A DNA stretch of 64,000 nt from Muribaculaceae bacterium (lineage in GTDB: Bacteria > Bacteroidota > Bacteroidia > Bacteroidales > Muribaculaceae): NCBI GenBank assembly GCA_029062005.1, contig JAIDQZ010000010.1, positions 1-64,000 of the forward strand, in the 5' to 3' direction. Each line of letters starts with the position of its first letter. The stretch's first letter is position 1. The position numbers and the translations under genes were made by a program. The notes beneath the pieces were generated by a model that was given only the letters and a program-made list of their open reading frames with translations, did not search any database and was not told the DNA's origin. Shown one piece after another: positions 1-8,222 of the stretch.

Positions 1-797
1 CAGTAAGTAAGCCTTATTTATTCTTTGTATCTACATATCGAGAGGTAGCCGATCTGCCGGCCCCCTGGTGGGATTATGCCGCCTGGGGTGACATAGAAGA
101 ATCGTTTAGCAATTGGTTCTACATGGGAGTAGAGTTTGAATATGGAAAAAGTATGCTTGATCCATGTCCGCCCGGCTGGCAGGTGCCCGATATGAGCAAC
201 TTTGCAAGGTTTGAATATCAACCGGGGACGACTGCAAGAAAGGATCCCTGGATGAAACTTGAGAATTCAGCCGCTATAGCTGCCGGAAGAATGTTCGGAG
301 TCTACTTGGTAGACTGTGATGCAATCTTAAACGCCTTTGATGAAAGCACAGGATTTATATCCGGTGAAGAAAACACATATATATTTGATACGGACTATGT
401 AAAGGACCCCACCTTAGCAATATGGCTACCGGGACAGGGCACACGTTCCGGTGATCAAGGTGGGTGTCAAGTATTCGAGGACTATCCGGATTACCCGAAC
501 TTGAAATATGATGAAGCCGGAAATGTAGAAGGAGGAGAACCGCAAGATTTCGGAAACGGTCTCTGGACGAGAGATGGATATGCAGTAAAATACACATCGA
601 GCGATATCATCGTTCCCAGTGGCACGGAGTCAGAATCTTTATGCTCCGGGTTAGGAATAAGGTGCCAAAGAATAATTGACCCCTACAAGAGTACCCGATC
701 CGGTGAAAAAGTGTCGAGCCAACAAAAGAGGTCCGAGCTCCAACGAAAGGCAGCAGCACACCAACGAAAGGCCGCTGCACGCCAACGAAAAAAATAA
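1..797 (+). CDS. FISUMP-like surface protein, 5' end missing, basic heptad tail
   Basis: The reading frame is open from the first base (codon phase starts at position 3), so the ATG at 123 in the ORF track is internal and the true start lies upstream of the window. The motif 'DPCPPGWQVP' followed about 150 residues later by 'GLGIRCQRI' is the pattern of the Fibrobacter-paralogous (FISUMP) domain, common at the C-terminus of Bacteroidales fimbrillin-like and other surface proteins. Its function is unknown. After the domain, which normally ends the protein, there is a tail of three 21-nt repeats encoding QQKRSEL, QRKAAAH and QRKAAAR and ending in QRKK. The next gene starts 5 nt after the stop, so the two may be co-transcribed. 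Confident on the domain type, not on a role. Confidence 0.75.
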   Translation, partial: VSKPYLFFVSTYREVADLPAPWWDYAAWGDIEESFSNWFYMGVEFEYGKSMLDPCPPGWQVPDMSNFARFEYQPGTTARKDPWMKLENSAAIAAGRMFGVYLVDCDAILNAFDESTGFISGEENTYIFDTDYVKDPTLAIWLPGQGTRSGDQGGCQVFEDYPDYPNLKYDEAGNVEGGEPQDFGNGLWTRDGYAVKYTSSDIIVPSGTESESLCSGLGIRCQRIIDPYKSTRSGEKVSSQQKRSELQRKAAAHQRKAAARQRKK

Positions 798-802
798 TAT
801 CA

Positions 803-1654
803 ATGACACTGAAACATGCAGGCCTACTCCTGACGCTTCTTTTTGCAGCTGTGGGGTGTGCCGGAGAAAAAGGAAACAAGACAGCAACCGAGACAGGCGG
901 GGAGATATCTCCGCTTGTCTTGCTTTGCCGGGATATTGACTATTCAGACACAGCGAAGCTTCATAGCAAACCCTATATGGAAGAAACTATGAGTAAGATA
1001 GTGAAACTGATGCCTGCGACAGACTCCGCCTCGACACATCATGCTCTCTCTATTCTTTTCAACGGGATGAAGCATGACGGACGAGCCTTGAACGAAACGA
1101 CACGCCTTGCAAACCTATATCTCAATAATCCCGCCTCTCCCGCGAGGAACGAGAATCTCTACATCCGACTGCTGCGGACTCTTCTCTCAACCGATTCGCT
1201 GCCTGAGAGTCTTCATGAGCAGGCTTCGGAACGGCTCCGCATCGCTTTGCTTAACCGCCCCGGCAGTGTCGCCACAGACTTCCGCTATCTGGACCGAAAC
1301 GGAAGCAAGGGAAGCCTGCATCAGTTTGAGGCTCCTCGGACACTGCTTATCTTCTACGATCCGGAATGTCCCCATTGCCCGGAGATACTTAAGCAGATAG
1401 CATTGCATCGGGGCATCAACAGGGCAATTGATGAAGGTAAATTGGGAGTGCTTGCAATCTACACCGAAGGGAACAGAGACGTGTGGGAGAAGACGAAAGC
1501 GGAGATGCCCCGCAACTGGACTGTGGGATATGATCTCACCGATATTCTTGATGAAGAACTCTATGACCTTCCGGCGATGCCGACACTGTATCTTTTGGAT
1601 AGCGATAAGAGGGTAATATTGAAGGATCCGGACGTAAGGACATTGCTTCGATAA
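803..1654 (+). CDS. Thioredoxin-like lipoprotein (DUF5106/TlpA type)
   Basis: This is a 283-residue predicted lipoprotein. The signal peptide ends in a lipobox-like 'FAAVGC' with the lipidated Cys at residue 19. Residues 30-150 are helical and resemble the DUF5106 module often found before thioredoxin folds in Bacteroidetes. Residues 155-283 form a thioredoxin-like domain with 'FYDPECPHC', giving a CPHC redox pair at 189-192, and a 'PAMPTLYLLD' segment that contains the cis-proline expected near the active site. It probably acts in disulfide exchange on the periplasmic side of a membrane; the substrate is unknown. It starts 5 nt after the upstream FISUMP gene and ends just before a palindromic repeat that resembles a terminator. 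Confidence 0.8.
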   Translation: MTLKHAGLLLTLLFAAVGCAGEKGNKTATETGGEISPLVLLCRDIDYSDTAKLHSKPYMEETMSKIVKLMPATDSASTHHALSILFNGMKHDGRALNETTRLANLYLNNPASPARNENLYIRLLRTLLSTDSLPESLHEQASERLRIALLNRPGSVATDFRYLDRNGSKGSLHQFEAPRTLLIFYDPECPHCPEILKQIALHRGINRAIDEGKLGVLAIYTEGNRDVWEKTKAEMPRNWTVGYDLTDILDEELYDLPAMPTLYLLDSDKRVILKDPDVRTLLR

Positions 1655-1655
1655 T

Positions 1656-1763
1656 CTTGTAGGGACGCACGGCTCGTGCGTCCTTTTATGTAGACAATCA
1701 CGATTAGAAAGACGAAGGAACAGGCCTAGCTTGCGGACGCACGAGCCGTGCGTCCCTACAAGG
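1656..1763. repeat. Palindromic repeat doublet, family A locus 1
   Basis: Two copies of a 21-bp palindrome with 9-bp arms (GGACGCACG-N3-CGTGCGTCC) lie at 1663-1683 and 1735-1755 in opposite orientation, about 50 nt apart. The inverted similarity extends outward ('CTTGTAGGGACGCACG'). The first copy starts 8 nt after the stop of the thioredoxin-like gene and is followed by TTTTATG, so it may terminate that transcript. The arrangement is like REP/BIME elements. Confidence 0.85.
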
Positions 1764-1783
1764 TTATTAGTAATCAATTTGAA

Positions 1784-1815
1784 AAATTCTAAATTCTAAA
1801 TTCTAAATTGTCAAT
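1784..1815. repeat. AT-rich 7-mer array (AAATTCT)n, family B
   Basis: Three to four copies of a 7-nt unit (AAATTCT) lie directly before the pheA promoter. The same unit, or its complement, recurs in many other gaps of this window. Confidence 0.8.
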
Positions 1816-1823
1816 TTTTTTTG

Positions 1824-1831
1824 TAATTTTG
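1824..1831 (+). promoter_or_regulatory. -7 element TAATTTTG for pheA
   Basis: TAATTTTG matches the Bacteroidetes -7 consensus TAnnTTTG. No good TTG is present 20 nt upstream, so the -33 half is weak. It would give a 5' leader of about 20 nt before the TTG start of pheA. Confidence 0.5.
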
Positions 1832-1857
1832 TAGATTAAATGCAAAATTAGTGAATT

Positions 1858-2703
1858 TTGAGAAAGATAGGCATACAAGGAATACCCGGGTGTTTCCACG
1901 ACATAGCCGCGCATGAATGGTTTTCGGAGGAGGAAATAGAGACCATAGGTTTCGCTTCTTTCGACGACCTGTTTTCTGCCCTCGACGCGGACACAGAGAT
2001 GATGGCGGCAGTGGCAATAGAAAACACCATCGCCGGGGCACTACTCCAGAATTTCGAATATATACGCAAAAGCGGACGCAAGGTGATAGGGGAATGCAAG
2101 ATACGCGTTTCTCATTCTCTATGCGCCCTTCCCGGCACCAAGATATCAGAGATTAAGGAAGTAAGGTCGCACTATATGGCGCTTCTTCAATGCCGCCAGT
2201 ATCTCTCACATCATCCCCATATTAAGAAGGTAGAGGATTTTGACACTGCGGGATGTGCAAAAAAAGTGGCAGAGGAAAGAATGACTGCCACCGCAGCAAT
2301 TGCTCCGGCATATGCCGGAAGACTGTACGGACTCGATATTCTCGCAGAAGGAATAGAAGACGACAACCGCAACTTCACGAGATTCCTGATCATCGGACAG
2401 CTCGACTCCCCTACTCCACCGGATGCAGACAAGATATCCCTGGCTTTCACGGTGCCCCACGAAAAAGGAGCATTGTCGAAAGTGCTGACAATCCTTACAT
2501 TCTACGACATCAACCTCACGATGCTGCAGTCAATGCCGGTGGTGGGTCATGAATGGGAATACCGCTTCTATGCCGACCTGACCTTTGATGACTGCGAGCG
2601 ATGCGAGCAAGCCCTCGCAGCAGTGAAACCCCTCACCAGCGATTTCAGGATACTCGGCATATACAGATCGGCAAAAGATAAATTATTGAAGATTAAAGAT
2701 TAG
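1858..2703 (+). CDS. pheA: Prephenate dehydratase with ACT domain
   Basis: The enzyme converts prephenate to phenylpyruvate, the committed step to phenylalanine, in the cytosol. Residues 1-180 form the dehydratase domain with the signature 'NFTRF' (172-176). Residues about 193-270 form the ACT domain that binds phenylalanine for feedback control. The length of 281 aa fits the monofunctional class. The start is TTG: an in-frame stop lies at 1852-1854, the family N-terminus ('IGIQG.PGCFHDIAA') begins right after this codon, and there is no earlier ATG in frame. It is followed 56 nt later by DAHP synthase/chorismate mutase. The aminotransferase and prephenate dehydrogenase genes I would expect beside it in Bacteroides-type clusters are absent here. 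Confidence 0.93.
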   Translation: MRKIGIQGIPGCFHDIAAHEWFSEEEIETIGFASFDDLFSALDADTEMMAAVAIENTIAGALLQNFEYIRKSGRKVIGECKIRVSHSLCALPGTKISEIKEVRSHYMALLQCRQYLSHHPHIKKVEDFDTAGCAKKVAEERMTATAAIAPAYAGRLYGLDILAEGIEDDNRNFTRFLIIGQLDSPTPPDADKISLAFTVPHEKGALSKVLTILTFYDINLTMLQSMPVVGHEWEYRFYADLTFDDCERCEQALAAVKPLTSDFRILGIYRSAKDKLLKIKD

Positions 2704-2759
2704 TTATCTTATAAATCTTATAAGATCAACACCTGAAAACTGACAAATCAACAAAAACT

Positions 2760-3815
2760 ATGACAGATATAAAGCCACTATTCGACGAAGCTCCAATAAT
2801 GAAGGAGCCCATAATAATAGCCGGTCCATGTTCTGCCGAAAGCGAAAAGCAGGTGCTCGACACTGCAAAGGAACTCGCTGCCGGAGGCGTCAAGATATTT
2901 CGTGCCGGAATCTGGAAACCCCGCACTATGCCGGGATGTTTCGAGGGAGTAGGTATTGCAGGTCTACCATGGCTCATAAAAGTGAAGGAAGAGACCGGAA
3001 TGAAGGTCGGCACGGAAGTAGCAAGCAAAAGCCACGTGATAAGCGCACTTTCGGCAGGTGTGGATATCATATGGATCGGTGCTCGCACGTCGGCAAGTCC
3101 ATTTGCTATGCAGGAGATAGCCGACACCCTTCAGGAAATGGGCAGAGACATTCCGGTCCTGATCAAGAATCCGGTTAATCCCGATCTTGACCTATGGATC
3201 GGAGCGGTGACAAGAATATACAATGCCGGTATCCGCAGGATAGGCGTGATACACCGGGGGTTCAGCAGTTACGGCAAGCATATCTACCGCAACCAGCCCA
3301 TGTGGGCTCTTCCTTTCGAGTTTGCCCGCAGATTTCCAAATATTCCCGTCATCTGCGATCCAAGCCATATAAGCGGTGCTCATGATCTTGTAGCTCCTCT
3401 GAGCAGACATGCACTTGACATGGGATTCGACGGACTTATGATAGAGAGCCACTGCAATCCTGAATGCGCACTAAGTGATGCAAAACAACAATTATTGCCA
3501 TCAGAGCTTGTGGCTCTTGTCAAAGAACTGAAAGTCAGGGAAAAGCCGACAGGAACTCCTGAACTTGACGCATTGAGAAGTGAAATAGATCAGATAGACC
3601 ATGAGCTTCTTGAACTTCTCGCCAAGAGAATGGGGGTGTCGAAGAAAATAGGTGAATATAAAAAGGCGCACAACATGATGGTGGTGCAGCTCGGAAGACA
3701 CGATACAATCATGAAAGAGCGCACCGAAACCGGCGAAAAACTGGGGTTGCCGAAGGAATTCACCGGCAAGATCATGAGCTCAATCCATGAGGAAAGCGTG
3801 AAGAGGCAATTGTAA
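2760..3815 (+). CDS. Bifunctional DAHP synthase / chorismate mutase (type II)
   Basis: This 351-residue cytosolic enzyme combines the first step of the shikimate pathway with the branch step to prephenate. Residues 15-260 are a DAHP synthase of the beta-type related to KDO8P synthase, seen in 'IAGPCSAES' (phosphoenolpyruvate-binding loop) and 'GIWKPRT'. Residues about 268-351 are an AroQ-class chorismate mutase helical domain ('LRSEIDQIDHELLELLAKRM'). The fusion lets the mutase ligands control the synthase in related bacteria. It follows pheA in the same direction, so chorismate made elsewhere would be pulled toward phenylalanine. The start ATG is at 2760. Confidence 0.93.
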   Translation: MTDIKPLFDEAPIMKEPIIIAGPCSAESEKQVLDTAKELAAGGVKIFRAGIWKPRTMPGCFEGVGIAGLPWLIKVKEETGMKVGTEVASKSHVISALSAGVDIIWIGARTSASPFAMQEIADTLQEMGRDIPVLIKNPVNPDLDLWIGAVTRIYNAGIRRIGVIHRGFSSYGKHIYRNQPMWALPFEFARRFPNIPVICDPSHISGAHDLVAPLSRHALDMGFDGLMIESHCNPECALSDAKQQLLPSELVALVKELKVREKPTGTPELDALRSEIDQIDHELLELLAKRMGVSKKIGEYKKAHNMMVVQLGRHDTIMKERTETGEKLGLPKEFTGKIMSSIHEESVKRQL

Positions 3816-3822
3816 TTATTCT

Positions 3823-3907
3823 TAATTGAGAATTGAGAATTGAGAATTGAGAATTATATTTTAGGAATCATATAATTCTTAAATCATATAATTCTTATAA
3901 GTCTTAT
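3823..3907. repeat. AATTGAG 7-mer array plus TCATATAATTCTTA direct repeats
   Basis: About four copies of AATTGAG (3825-3856) start 8 nt after the DAHP synthase stop. They are followed by two direct copies of a 15-16 nt unit containing TCATATAATTCTTA and by CTTATAAGTCTTATAA, a motif that also occurs after pheA (2706-2727). No clear promoter for the OPT gene is visible. Confidence 0.7.
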
Positions 3908-3937
3908 AAACTTGACAACGGAAAACTAAAATAAATC

Positions 3938-5902
3938 ATGAAAGAATCTGAAGAAAACTTGACGACAGGCACAGGATTGCCTGAAAATGCATTCAGGGAG
4001 CTTGCTGCCGACGAGCAGTTTACTCCGGTGATGCATCCTGCACATGACCAGCAGGAAGCCACTCCATATTCGGTAGGCATCGGACTCCTGATGGCTGTGA
4101 TATTCTCGGCTGCCGCTGCTTATCTGGGACTAAAAGTAGGTCAGGTGTTTGAAGCTGCGATTCCTATCGCCATCATAGCAGTAGGACTTTCCAATGCGCT
4201 TGGGAAAAAGCATGCACTCGGACAGAATGTGATCATACAGTCGATCGGGGCTTGCTCCGGAGTTATTGTGGCAGGTGCAATATTCACACTCCCGGCTCTT
4301 TTTATCCTTCAGGCTAAATATCCTGAAATCACTGTGCAATTCTATCAGATTTTCCTGAGCTCACTCTTAGGAGGCATTTTAGGTATTCTCTTTTTCATTC
4401 CTTTCCGCAAATATTTCGTTAAGGACATGCACGGCAAGTATCCCTTCCCGGAAGCAACCGCTACAACACAAGTGCTGATCTCAAGCCAACAGGCAGACAG
4501 CGAGGAAGGAGGTCAGGCAAAGACACTCATCATCGCCTCTCTCATAGGTGGCATCTACGACTATATCGTGGCAACATTCGGCTGGTGGGCGGAAACCGTG
4601 ACATCAGTAGCTTCCTCTGCAGGACACACCCTGATGGAGAAGACAAAGCTTGTGCTAAGCTGCAACACCGGCGCCGCACTGCTTGGTCTGGGCTATATAG
4701 TAGGACTAAAGTATGCCTTCGTGATCTTCGCCGGATCGATCTTCGTATGGTGGATCATAATTCCCCTCATGGGCACTTACGGCTCCGCGGAATTCCAGGC
4801 TATGGACCCTCAGGATATATTCAGCGGATATGCAAGAATGATCGGTATCGGCGGTATAGCCATGGCAGGCGTAATCGGCATCATCAAGTCATGGGGCATC
4901 ATTACCCAGGCTGTAGGTCTTGCAAGCCGCGAACTTAAGGGAAAATCATCTGCTGCTAAGGAAATAAGATGGCAGACAGATATCTCCATGAAGCACATAG
5001 TCCTTTTTATCGCTCTGGCTCTCGTGGCAGTGCTTCTCTTCTTCTGGTTTGGAGTGATCCATACATTCTGGCAGGCACTCGTAGCGTTTGCGGTAGTGGT
5101 CATCATAGCATTCCTATTCACCACAGTAGCAGCAAACGCCATCGCTATCGTGGGAAGCAATCCGGTGTCGGGCATGACGCTGATGACGCTTATAATCGCG
5201 TCAGCAATCTTCGTTGGAATAGGACTTAACGGCACAAGCGGCATTGTAGCTGCCATGGTGATCGGCGGTGTGGTCTGCACGGCACTCTCTATGGCAGGCG
5301 GTTTTGTCACTGACCTGAAGATAGGCTACTGGCTTGGTTCAACCCCAAAGAAGCAGGAAAGCTGGAAATTTCTCGGCACACTTGTATCGGCTGCCACTGT
5401 CGGAGGCGTGATCATGGTGCTCAATCAAGTATATGGATTCACCGGAGAGAATGCTCTCGTGGCACCGCAGGCAAATGCGATGGCAAAAGTGATCGAACCT
5501 CTCATGATGGGTGGTGACACACCATGGATTCTTTATATGGTTGGTGCTATCCTCGCATGCATTCTCAACTGGCTCGGAGTTCCGGCACTTGCCTTCTGCC
5601 TCGGAATGTTCATTCCGCTTTCGCTCAACACCCCTATGCTCGTAGGCGGAGCGATAGCATATTATGTCAGCAACTCCTCGAAGGATCAGAAAGTAAATGA
5701 TGCACGACGCGACAGGGGCACACTCCTATCGTCTGGTCTCATCGCCGGCGGCGCACTGTTTGGGGTATTTGCAGCCATCACCCGATTCTGCGGCTTCGAA
5801 TATGAGAACCCACTTGGCATGGAGACTACCCAGATCCTTGGCTGCGTGGCATATCTCGCTCTGATAGGCTATCTCATCTGGGACTCCCGACGCGCCAAAT
5901 AA
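3938..5902 (+). CDS. OPT family oligopeptide transporter
   Basis: This is a 654-residue inner-membrane protein with a hydrophilic N-terminus of about 45 residues and then roughly 14-16 hydrophobic segments. The segment 'PYSVGIGLLMAVIFSAAAAYLGLKVGQVFEAAIP' at the first membrane span and 'NPVSGMT' in the middle are typical of bacterial OPT proteins, which import oligopeptides or metal-chelate compounds with protons. A short cytosolic loop near residue 185 ('SSQQADSEEGGQ') separates early spans. It has no close operon partner; a palindromic repeat with a U-run (5930-5958) follows the stop and may act as its terminator. The exact substrate cannot be read from the sequence. Confidence 0.9.
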   Translation: MKESEENLTTGTGLPENAFRELAADEQFTPVMHPAHDQQEATPYSVGIGLLMAVIFSAAAAYLGLKVGQVFEAAIPIAIIAVGLSNALGKKHALGQNVIIQSIGACSGVIVAGAIFTLPALFILQAKYPEITVQFYQIFLSSLLGGILGILFFIPFRKYFVKDMHGKYPFPEATATTQVLISSQQADSEEGGQAKTLIIASLIGGIYDYIVATFGWWAETVTSVASSAGHTLMEKTKLVLSCNTGAALLGLGYIVGLKYAFVIFAGSIFVWWIIIPLMGTYGSAEFQAMDPQDIFSGYARMIGIGGIAMAGVIGIIKSWGIITQAVGLASRELKGKSSAAKEIRWQTDISMKHIVLFIALALVAVLLFFWFGVIHTFWQALVAFAVVVIIAFLFTTVAANAIAIVGSNPVSGMTLMTLIIASAIFVGIGLNGTSGIVAAMVIGGVVCTALSMAGGFVTDLKIGYWLGSTPKKQESWKFLGTLVSAATVGGVIMVLNQVYGFTGENALVAPQANAMAKVIEPLMMGGDTPWILYMVGAILACILNWLGVPALAFCLGMFIPLSLNTPMLVGGAIAYYVSNSSKDQKVNDARRDRGTLLSSGLIAGGALFGVFAAITRFCGFEYENPLGMETTQILGCVAYLALIGYLIWDSRRAK

Positions 5903-5926
5903 TTTATAGTTAAATTATTGACTTTT

Positions 5927-6070
5927 TAGGGACGCACGGCTCGTGCGTCCTTTTTTTTCTCATGTATTACTACAATATGGCTAAGGACGGACGAGCCGTG
6001 CTATTTTCATTACAATTATGACATCCACTAATGCTTTCGGATGGCGGACGCACGCTCCGTGCGTCCCTAC
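5927..6070. repeat. Palindromic repeats, family A locus 2 (three units)
   Basis: A perfect palindrome unit at 5930-5950 is followed by a run of T's and can act as a terminator for the OPT gene. A decayed half unit ('GGACGGACGAGCCGTG') lies near 5986, and a third unit (GGACGCACG, centre variant CTC) lies at 6046-6066. From 6071 to 6209 I see no gene and no convincing promoter. Confidence 0.85.
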
Positions 6071-6209
6071 ATAGTCAAAGGCGTTGCTTTTTAATAATAT
6101 CGTATTCGTTTCTTAATAAAATTGCAACACGCAACAGAATGCAAGGGTGTTATAATGGCATAGAAAGACACACAACACACTGAAAAACAGACTTAACACC
6201 TTAACCACT

Positions 6210-7013
6210 ATGAAAACACGTCGTAACTATATCATCATCGCCTCATGCATAGGCCTTTTCGCACTCTCTGCAGATGCACTAAGCATCAAAAGCGACCTCC
6301 CTGTAATGAATCAGGAAATAGAAGTTAAAGGTTTGACTCATAATGATTCAATTATGCCCGAGATCAAGCCATACTACACATTCACATCTCCTGCCGGTGC
6401 AATAAACTTCATGATGAATTCCGAGAACAGCGAAGAATATGCCCACGGCATACTACTCCAGATGGCAAATGAAGAACTCAGCTACGTAGAAAAACTCATC
6501 AATAACGACCATGATGGATTCGTAGTGGTAGACAAAAGCCGAATGAAAGTCATAAAATTCAACCGTTTTGGCGTTGAAAAGGAAAGTTTCGGAATGGCTT
6601 GCGCCAAAAACTACGGCACCAAGCATACTACAGGAGACTCACGCACACCGGAAGGATTCTTCACAGTGAAACAGATACAAAACAGCACAGACTGGCACTA
6701 TGTCGACGACAATGGGAATGTCAGCGAGAAGACCGGAGAATTCGGACCCAGATTCATACGTCTCAGTATTCCCGGAATAACAAGTATAGGCATCCATGGC
6801 ACTTCCGCTCCATGGAGCATCGGAGGACGCAGGAGTCATGGTTGCATTCGCCTCACTAACGAAAATATAATGAAGATGGTAGAGATGGTGGAACCCGGAA
6901 TGCCTGTCATCATCACTCCCGGAAAGAAAGATATGGCAGTTAACAAGAGCGAAGGGTATGATATCCCATCCATCTCCACAATTATTCACCTCACTCCCCT
7001 CGCCATGAACTAA
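6210..7013 (+). CDS. Secreted L,D-transpeptidase (YkuD domain)
   Basis: This 267-residue protein has an N-terminal signal sequence (residues 1-23, 'IIIASCIGLFALSADA'). The YkuD catalytic domain spans about residues 103-236, with the conserved 'GIHGT' (His196) and 'SHGCIRL' around catalytic Cys212. Such enzymes form 3-3 cross-links in peptidoglycan or attach proteins to it, working in the periplasm. The segment before the domain has no recognisable module. The gene stands alone between a family A repeat and a strong terminator hairpin. The start ATG at 6210 is the only one giving a complete signal peptide. Confidence 0.9.
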   Translation: MKTRRNYIIIASCIGLFALSADALSIKSDLPVMNQEIEVKGLTHNDSIMPEIKPYYTFTSPAGAINFMMNSENSEEYAHGILLQMANEELSYVEKLINNDHDGFVVVDKSRMKVIKFNRFGVEKESFGMACAKNYGTKHTTGDSRTPEGFFTVKQIQNSTDWHYVDDNGNVSEKTGEFGPRFIRLSIPGITSIGIHGTSAPWSIGGRRSHGCIRLTNENIMKMVEMVEPGMPVIITPGKKDMAVNKSEGYDIPSISTIIHLTPLAMN

Positions 7014-7024
7014 ATAATATTATC

Positions 7025-7058
7025 AAGCGTTGATAAGGTATGTTTATCAACGCTTTTT
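7025..7058 (+). terminator. Intrinsic terminator after the L,D-transpeptidase
   Basis: A perfect 12-bp stem (AAGCGTTGATAA / TTATCAACGCTT) with a 7-nt loop is followed by TTT. It lies 11 nt after the stop codon and separates this gene from mdh. Confidence 0.9.
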
Positions 7059-7071
7059 AATATCTAAAAAT

Positions 7072-8073
7072 ATGAATTACCTTACTGACGAAAAACTCGT
7101 CATCATCGGTGCAGCCGGCATGATCGGCAGCAACATGGCGCAGACAGCCATAATGAAGAAACTAACTCCTAATATCTGTCTCTACGACCCTTATGGTCCG
7201 GGACTTGAAGGAGTGGCGGAAGAGTTAAAACAATGTGGATTTGAAGGACTTAACCTTACGTACACCACAGATGTAGCAGAAGCGCTCAAGGATGCAAAAT
7301 ACATAGTAAACTCAGGCGGAGCTGCCCGTAAAGCAGGCATGACACGTGAGGATCTTCTAAAAGGCAACGCGGAAATAGCTGAGGAATTCGGCAAGAATGT
7401 GAAGAAATATTGCCCGGATGTGAAACATATTGTTGTGATCTTCAACCCGGCGGACATCACAGGACTCATCACTCTTCTTTACAGCGGTCTTAAACCAAGT
7501 CAAGTATCCACACTTGCAGCGCTTGACAGCACCCGTTTACGCAATGAACTTTCTAAACAACTCAATGTGGCTCCAGACAATATAGTGAACTGCCGTACTT
7601 ACGGAGGACATGGAGAGCAGATGGCTGTGTTCGCATCAACTGCCAAAGTCAACGGCAAACCTCTTGTGGATTTCATCGGGACCGAACCTCTCACAAAGGA
7701 TGCATGGGAGGATCTTAAACAGAGAGTGATCCAGGGAGGAAAGAGAATAATCGAACTCCGTGGCAGAAGCTCATTCCAGAGTCCGGCATATCTTTCTATA
7801 GAGATGATCGAAGCAGCAATGGGGGGAGCTATGTTCCGTTGGCCGGTAGGAACATATGTAAACAACGACCGATTCAATCATATCATGATGGCTATGGAGA
7901 CCACAATTGATAAGGAAGGCGTGACCGTACAGCCGATGAGCGGCACTCCGGAAGAGGAAAAAGAACTTGAACAGAGCTACAAACACCTCTGTGCACTTCG
8001 CGACGAAGTGATTGAGCTCGGCATCATGCCTCCCATCTCTGAATGGAGCAAGATCAACCCGAACCTGGGATAA
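7072..8073 (+). CDS. mdh: Malate dehydrogenase (NAD-dependent, LDH/MDH superfamily)
   Basis: The 333-residue cytosolic enzyme oxidises malate to oxaloacetate or, in gut Bacteroidales, mainly reduces oxaloacetate on the path to fumarate and succinate. The Rossmann signature 'IIGAAGMIGSNMA' lies at residues 9-21, followed by 'SGGAARKAGMTR' with the substrate-binding arginines and by 'YGGHGEQ' carrying the catalytic-histidine region. The ORF track starts at 7030, but those 14 codons lie inside the upstream terminator hairpin. ATG 7072 gives the family N-terminus and is chosen. The gene is followed by a gap without a clear terminator. Confidence 0.9.
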   Translation: MNYLTDEKLVIIGAAGMIGSNMAQTAIMKKLTPNICLYDPYGPGLEGVAEELKQCGFEGLNLTYTTDVAEALKDAKYIVNSGGAARKAGMTREDLLKGNAEIAEEFGKNVKKYCPDVKHIVVIFNPADITGLITLLYSGLKPSQVSTLAALDSTRLRNELSKQLNVAPDNIVNCRTYGGHGEQMAVFASTAKVNGKPLVDFIGTEPLTKDAWEDLKQRVIQGGKRIIELRGRSSFQSPAYLSIEMIEAAMGGAMFRWPVGTYVNNDRFNHIMMAMETTIDKEGVTVQPMSGTPEEEKELEQSYKHLCALRDEVIELGIMPPISEWSKINPNLG

Positions 8074-8158
8074 TGATAAATCATCAATGATCAATGATAA
8101 ATTTTTATTACAAATTGAACATCTTCATTGATTATAAAGTTATAATGACAAATATCAA

Positions 8159-8188
8159 TATGTGGATGCCGTGAAACGCATCCACATA
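8159..8188 (+). other. 11-bp stem-loop in the 5' region of the next gene
   Basis: TATGTGGATGC and GCATCCACATA form a perfect 11-bp stem with an 8-nt loop, 35 nt before the start of the small secreted protein. There is no T-run, so it is not a standard terminator. It could be an mRNA-stabilising 5' hairpin or an operator-like inverted repeat; the sequence does not decide. Confidence 0.55.
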
Positions 8189-8222
8189 ACCAGAAAACAC
8201 ACATCCACTAAAGACGAAGACT

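Noticed and set aside
1187-1777. 196-aa minus-strand ORF over the thioredoxin-like gene.
   Set aside because: It runs through a family A palindrome pair and is antisense to a gene with clear motifs.
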